Shown: positions 6,761 to 8,135 of the stretch, piece by piece | Layout of the letters: each line of letters opens with the position of its first letter | Position numbering within the stretch: position 1 is the stretch's first letter | Source of the DNA: Kiritimatiellales bacterium | GTDB lineage: Bacteria > Verrucomicrobiota > Kiritimatiellia > Kiritimatiellales > Tichowtungiaceae | Assembly (NCBI GenBank): GCA_028692515.1 | Contig: JAQUXG010000070.1 | Coordinates: forward strand, 1 to 8,135 | DNA length: 8,135 nt | Direction of reading: 5' to 3' | Position numbers and translations under genes: made by a program | The notes under the pieces: model-generated | Seen by the model: the letters and a program-made list of their open reading frames with translations, nothing else | Database searches by the model: none | What the model was told of the DNA's origin: nothing

Positions 6761-7071
6761 CAAAGAATTACAGTCGTGGAGGGTAAGCCCGTGTATAAAC
6801 CCTTTAATAATGGATCATTTTCGCTCTTACTTCGACACAGGAATCTAAACTCACACACAGGTCGATGCAAACAGAAAGCCTCTTGTATAAGAGGCGTGAA
6901 GCGGCCTGCTGCACGATCTGCTGCCGCCGCCTATAAAGCCACAAATTCAATTTCGAATTGTTCATTAGTAGGATGCGCACGCGAGTAAGGCACATCTTGG
7001 AGCGGGCTGGATTTCAAACCGTTCTTTCACTTTGCAATACCGCTTCTCAATACGTGGACGCTTTGCCGGGG
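6761..7071. other. Intergenic region without a recognisable gene
   Basis: About 310 bp separate the corA stop from the glycosyltransferase ribosome-binding site. Short open frames exist on both strands (+ 6746-6988, - 6804-6995), but their products match no family I recognise and neither has a good ribosome-binding site. I see no tRNA or rRNA. The stretch contains a 7-bp hairpin (6878-6895) and a small AT-rich palindrome, CAATT-TCG-AATTG (6948-6960). It must contain the glycosyltransferase promoter, unless corA transcription reads through. On the - strand, TTGCAT and TAGATT 17 bp apart (about 6843-6871) are a poor -35/-10 match that I would not annotate as a promoter. Confidence 0.6.
6878..6895 (-). 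terminator. Possible weak terminator hairpin downstream of corA
   Basis: GCCTCTT (6878-6884) and AAGAGGC (6889-6895) form a perfect 7-bp stem with a 4-nt loop. Read on the - strand it is followed by TTTCTGTTT, a broken T run. It lies about 175 bp past the corA stop, so it could end the corA transcript or be part of the glycosyltransferase leader. The + strand side has no T run. Confidence 0.35.
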
Positions 7072-8135
7072 TCAGTGCTGTTTTCGTTTTGGGGTCAGCC
7101 AGCCTTTGTGGATGAACCAGACGAACATACCGAAACCGAGAAACGCCATAATGCCCAGCACGATGAAATAACCAAAGCGTGTGTGCAATTCCGGCATATT
7201 TTCAAAATTCATGCCGTAGACCCCCGCAAGGAAAGTGAGCGGAATAAAAATCGTAGCGATGATCGTCAGAACCTTCATGATTTCATTCATGCGGTTGCTG
7301 ATGCTCGACAGATAAAAATCCATCAGACTCGAGCCCGTTTCACGATAGGACTCCGCCAGTTCCAGCAGTTGGACGGCGTGATCCTGGCAGTCGCGCAGAT
7401 AGGGTAGCGTCGGCGGTTTGATCAGCGGCGACTCTGAGTGCGCCAGCGCGCCGGACATTTCCCTCACCGGCCAGAGGGTGCGGCGCAGGCTGGTCAGATC
7501 ATGCTTCACGCTGAACAGCAGATTCATCGTGGTTTGATCCGGATGTCCGAGAATCTGTTCTTCCAGCTCCTCCAGTCGGACATCGTAGGTTTCCAGCACC
7601 GGGAAATAGGCGTCAATGATCGCATCAATCAGGCAGTAGAGCAGATAATCCGCATTTTGGTGACAGACCAGTCCGCCTTTTTTACGGATTCGTTCGCGCA
7701 CCGGATCGAGGCAGTCGCCTTCGACCTCTTGAAAGGTCAGCACAAAGTTCGGGCCGAGGAAAAAGCTGACCTGTTCTGCGAAAAGCTTTTCGTCCTGAAT
7801 GGAAAGCATCTTCATCGCGGTGTAAAGGTTGGTCTCGTAATCATCCACCTTGGAGCGCTGCCGCAGACTGGTCACGTCTTCAAGGGCCAGTGGATGGAGG
7901 CTGAAGAGCTGGCCGAGATAACGGATCACCGCTTCGTCGCCCAGTCCATCTACGTTAACCCAGAGAACCTGATATTTCCCGATCAGCCCGTCCAGTTCGT
8001 GAATGTCACCAAGCTTCTTTTCCAGATACTGATCTGGTCCGTAGGCAAACACCTGCATCACCGGCTTTGGCCAGGTCGGATCAACCGTTAGCGAGCCGGG
8101 AGCCAGCCCCGGTTTGCGCGAAGCACGTTTCAGGC
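7072..8135 (-). CDS. corA: CorA-type Mg2+/Co2+ transport protein, N-terminus beyond the window
   Basis: CorA is a homopentameric inner-membrane channel for Mg2+ (also Co2+ and Ni2+). Numbered from the internal GTG at 8061, the cytoplasmic domain has HPLALEDV (56-63), QRSKVDDYE and DPVRERIR (119-126), then the long stalk helix and LSSISNRMNEIMKVLTII. Transmembrane helix 1 (about 262-282) ends in the signature GMN at 283-285, followed by the periplasmic loop MPEL (289-292). Transmembrane helix 2 spans about 297-317, with a basic tail. The sequence resembles the Thermotoga maritima CorA branch. In-frame codons upstream of 8061 continue open to the window edge and encode RKPGLAPGSL, matching the KKGLPPGTL N-terminal motif of that branch. 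I therefore take the start to lie past 8135 and treat the GTG/ATG at 8056-8061 as internal. The stop is TGA. Confidence 0.93.
   Translation of the reverse strand, partial: LKRASRKPGLAPGSLTVDPTWPKPVMQVFAYGPDQYLEKKLGDIHELDGLIGKYQVLWVNVDGLGDEAVIRYLGQLFSLHPLALEDVTSLRQRSKVDDYETNLYTAMKMLSIQDEKLFAEQVSFFLGPNFVLTFQEVEGDCLDPVRERIRKKGGLVCHQNADYLLYCLIDAIIDAYFPVLETYDVRLEELEEQILGHPDQTTMNLLFSVKHDLTSLRRTLWPVREMSGALAHSESPLIKPPTLPYLRDCQDHAVQLLELAESYRETGSSLMDFYLSSISNRMNEIMKVLTIIATIFIPLTFLAGVYGMNFENMPELHTRFGYFIVLGIMAFLGFGMFVWFIHKGWLTPKRKQH

Noticed and set aside
7438..8091. Open frame of about 217 codons on the + strand, antisense to corA
   Set aside because: It mirrors the corA coding sequence, and its product shows no family motif. 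CorA itself is unmistakable by its GMN motif and helices.

Overview
This window is mostly a housekeeping locus: a bacterial type II fatty-acid and phospholipid synthesis cluster on the + strand, followed by two unrelated genes on the - strand. The gene order (DUF177/YceD, rpmF, plsX, fabH, fabD, fabG, acpP, fabF) is the classic bacterial rpmF-plsX-fab arrangement. The chromosome is moderately GC-rich, judged by eye. Shine-Dalgarno sites are clear (AAGGAG before acpP and before the glycosyltransferase). The lineage cannot be fixed from sequence alone. The style would fit a Gram-negative or PVC-type (Verrucomicrobiota/Kiritimatiellota) bacterium, but that is a low-confidence impression.

Layout. 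Positions 2-346 hold the 3' part of a DUF177 protein. A short hairpin (361-386) separates it from rpmF (422-607), which encodes ribosomal protein L32. Next come plsX (612-1628), fabH (GTG start at 1621, overlapping plsX by 8 bp), fabD (ATG at 2622, ATGA overlap with fabH), fabG (3566-4312) and acpP (4358-4597). A strong intrinsic terminator (4619-4653) lies between acpP and fabF (4682-5926). After fabF there are a perfect inverted repeat and a GC-rich terminator. The convergent - strand genes are a family 2 glycosyltransferase (5998-6747) and a CorA-type Mg2+/Co2+ channel (7072 to the right edge, 5' end outside the window). Between these two lies about 310 bp in which I recognise no gene.

How the genes work together. 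FabD loads malonyl groups onto the ACP made by acpP. FabH condenses acetyl-CoA with malonyl-ACP to start chains. FabF elongates them and FabG reduces the 3-ketoacyl-ACP. PlsX converts finished acyl-ACP into acyl-phosphate for phospholipid synthesis. The dehydratase (FabZ/FabA), enoyl reductase and acetyl-CoA carboxylase needed to complete the cycle are not in this window. All catalytic residues I looked for are present in the Fab enzymes, so the pathway genes look intact.

I see no evidence of a novel system, mobile element, CRISPR array or RNA gene. The points worth a second look are modest: the terminator inside the fab cluster, the hairpin before rpmF, an L32 that has lost three of its four zinc-ligand cysteines, the symmetrical repeat behind fabF, and a CorA start codon that is easy to misplace.
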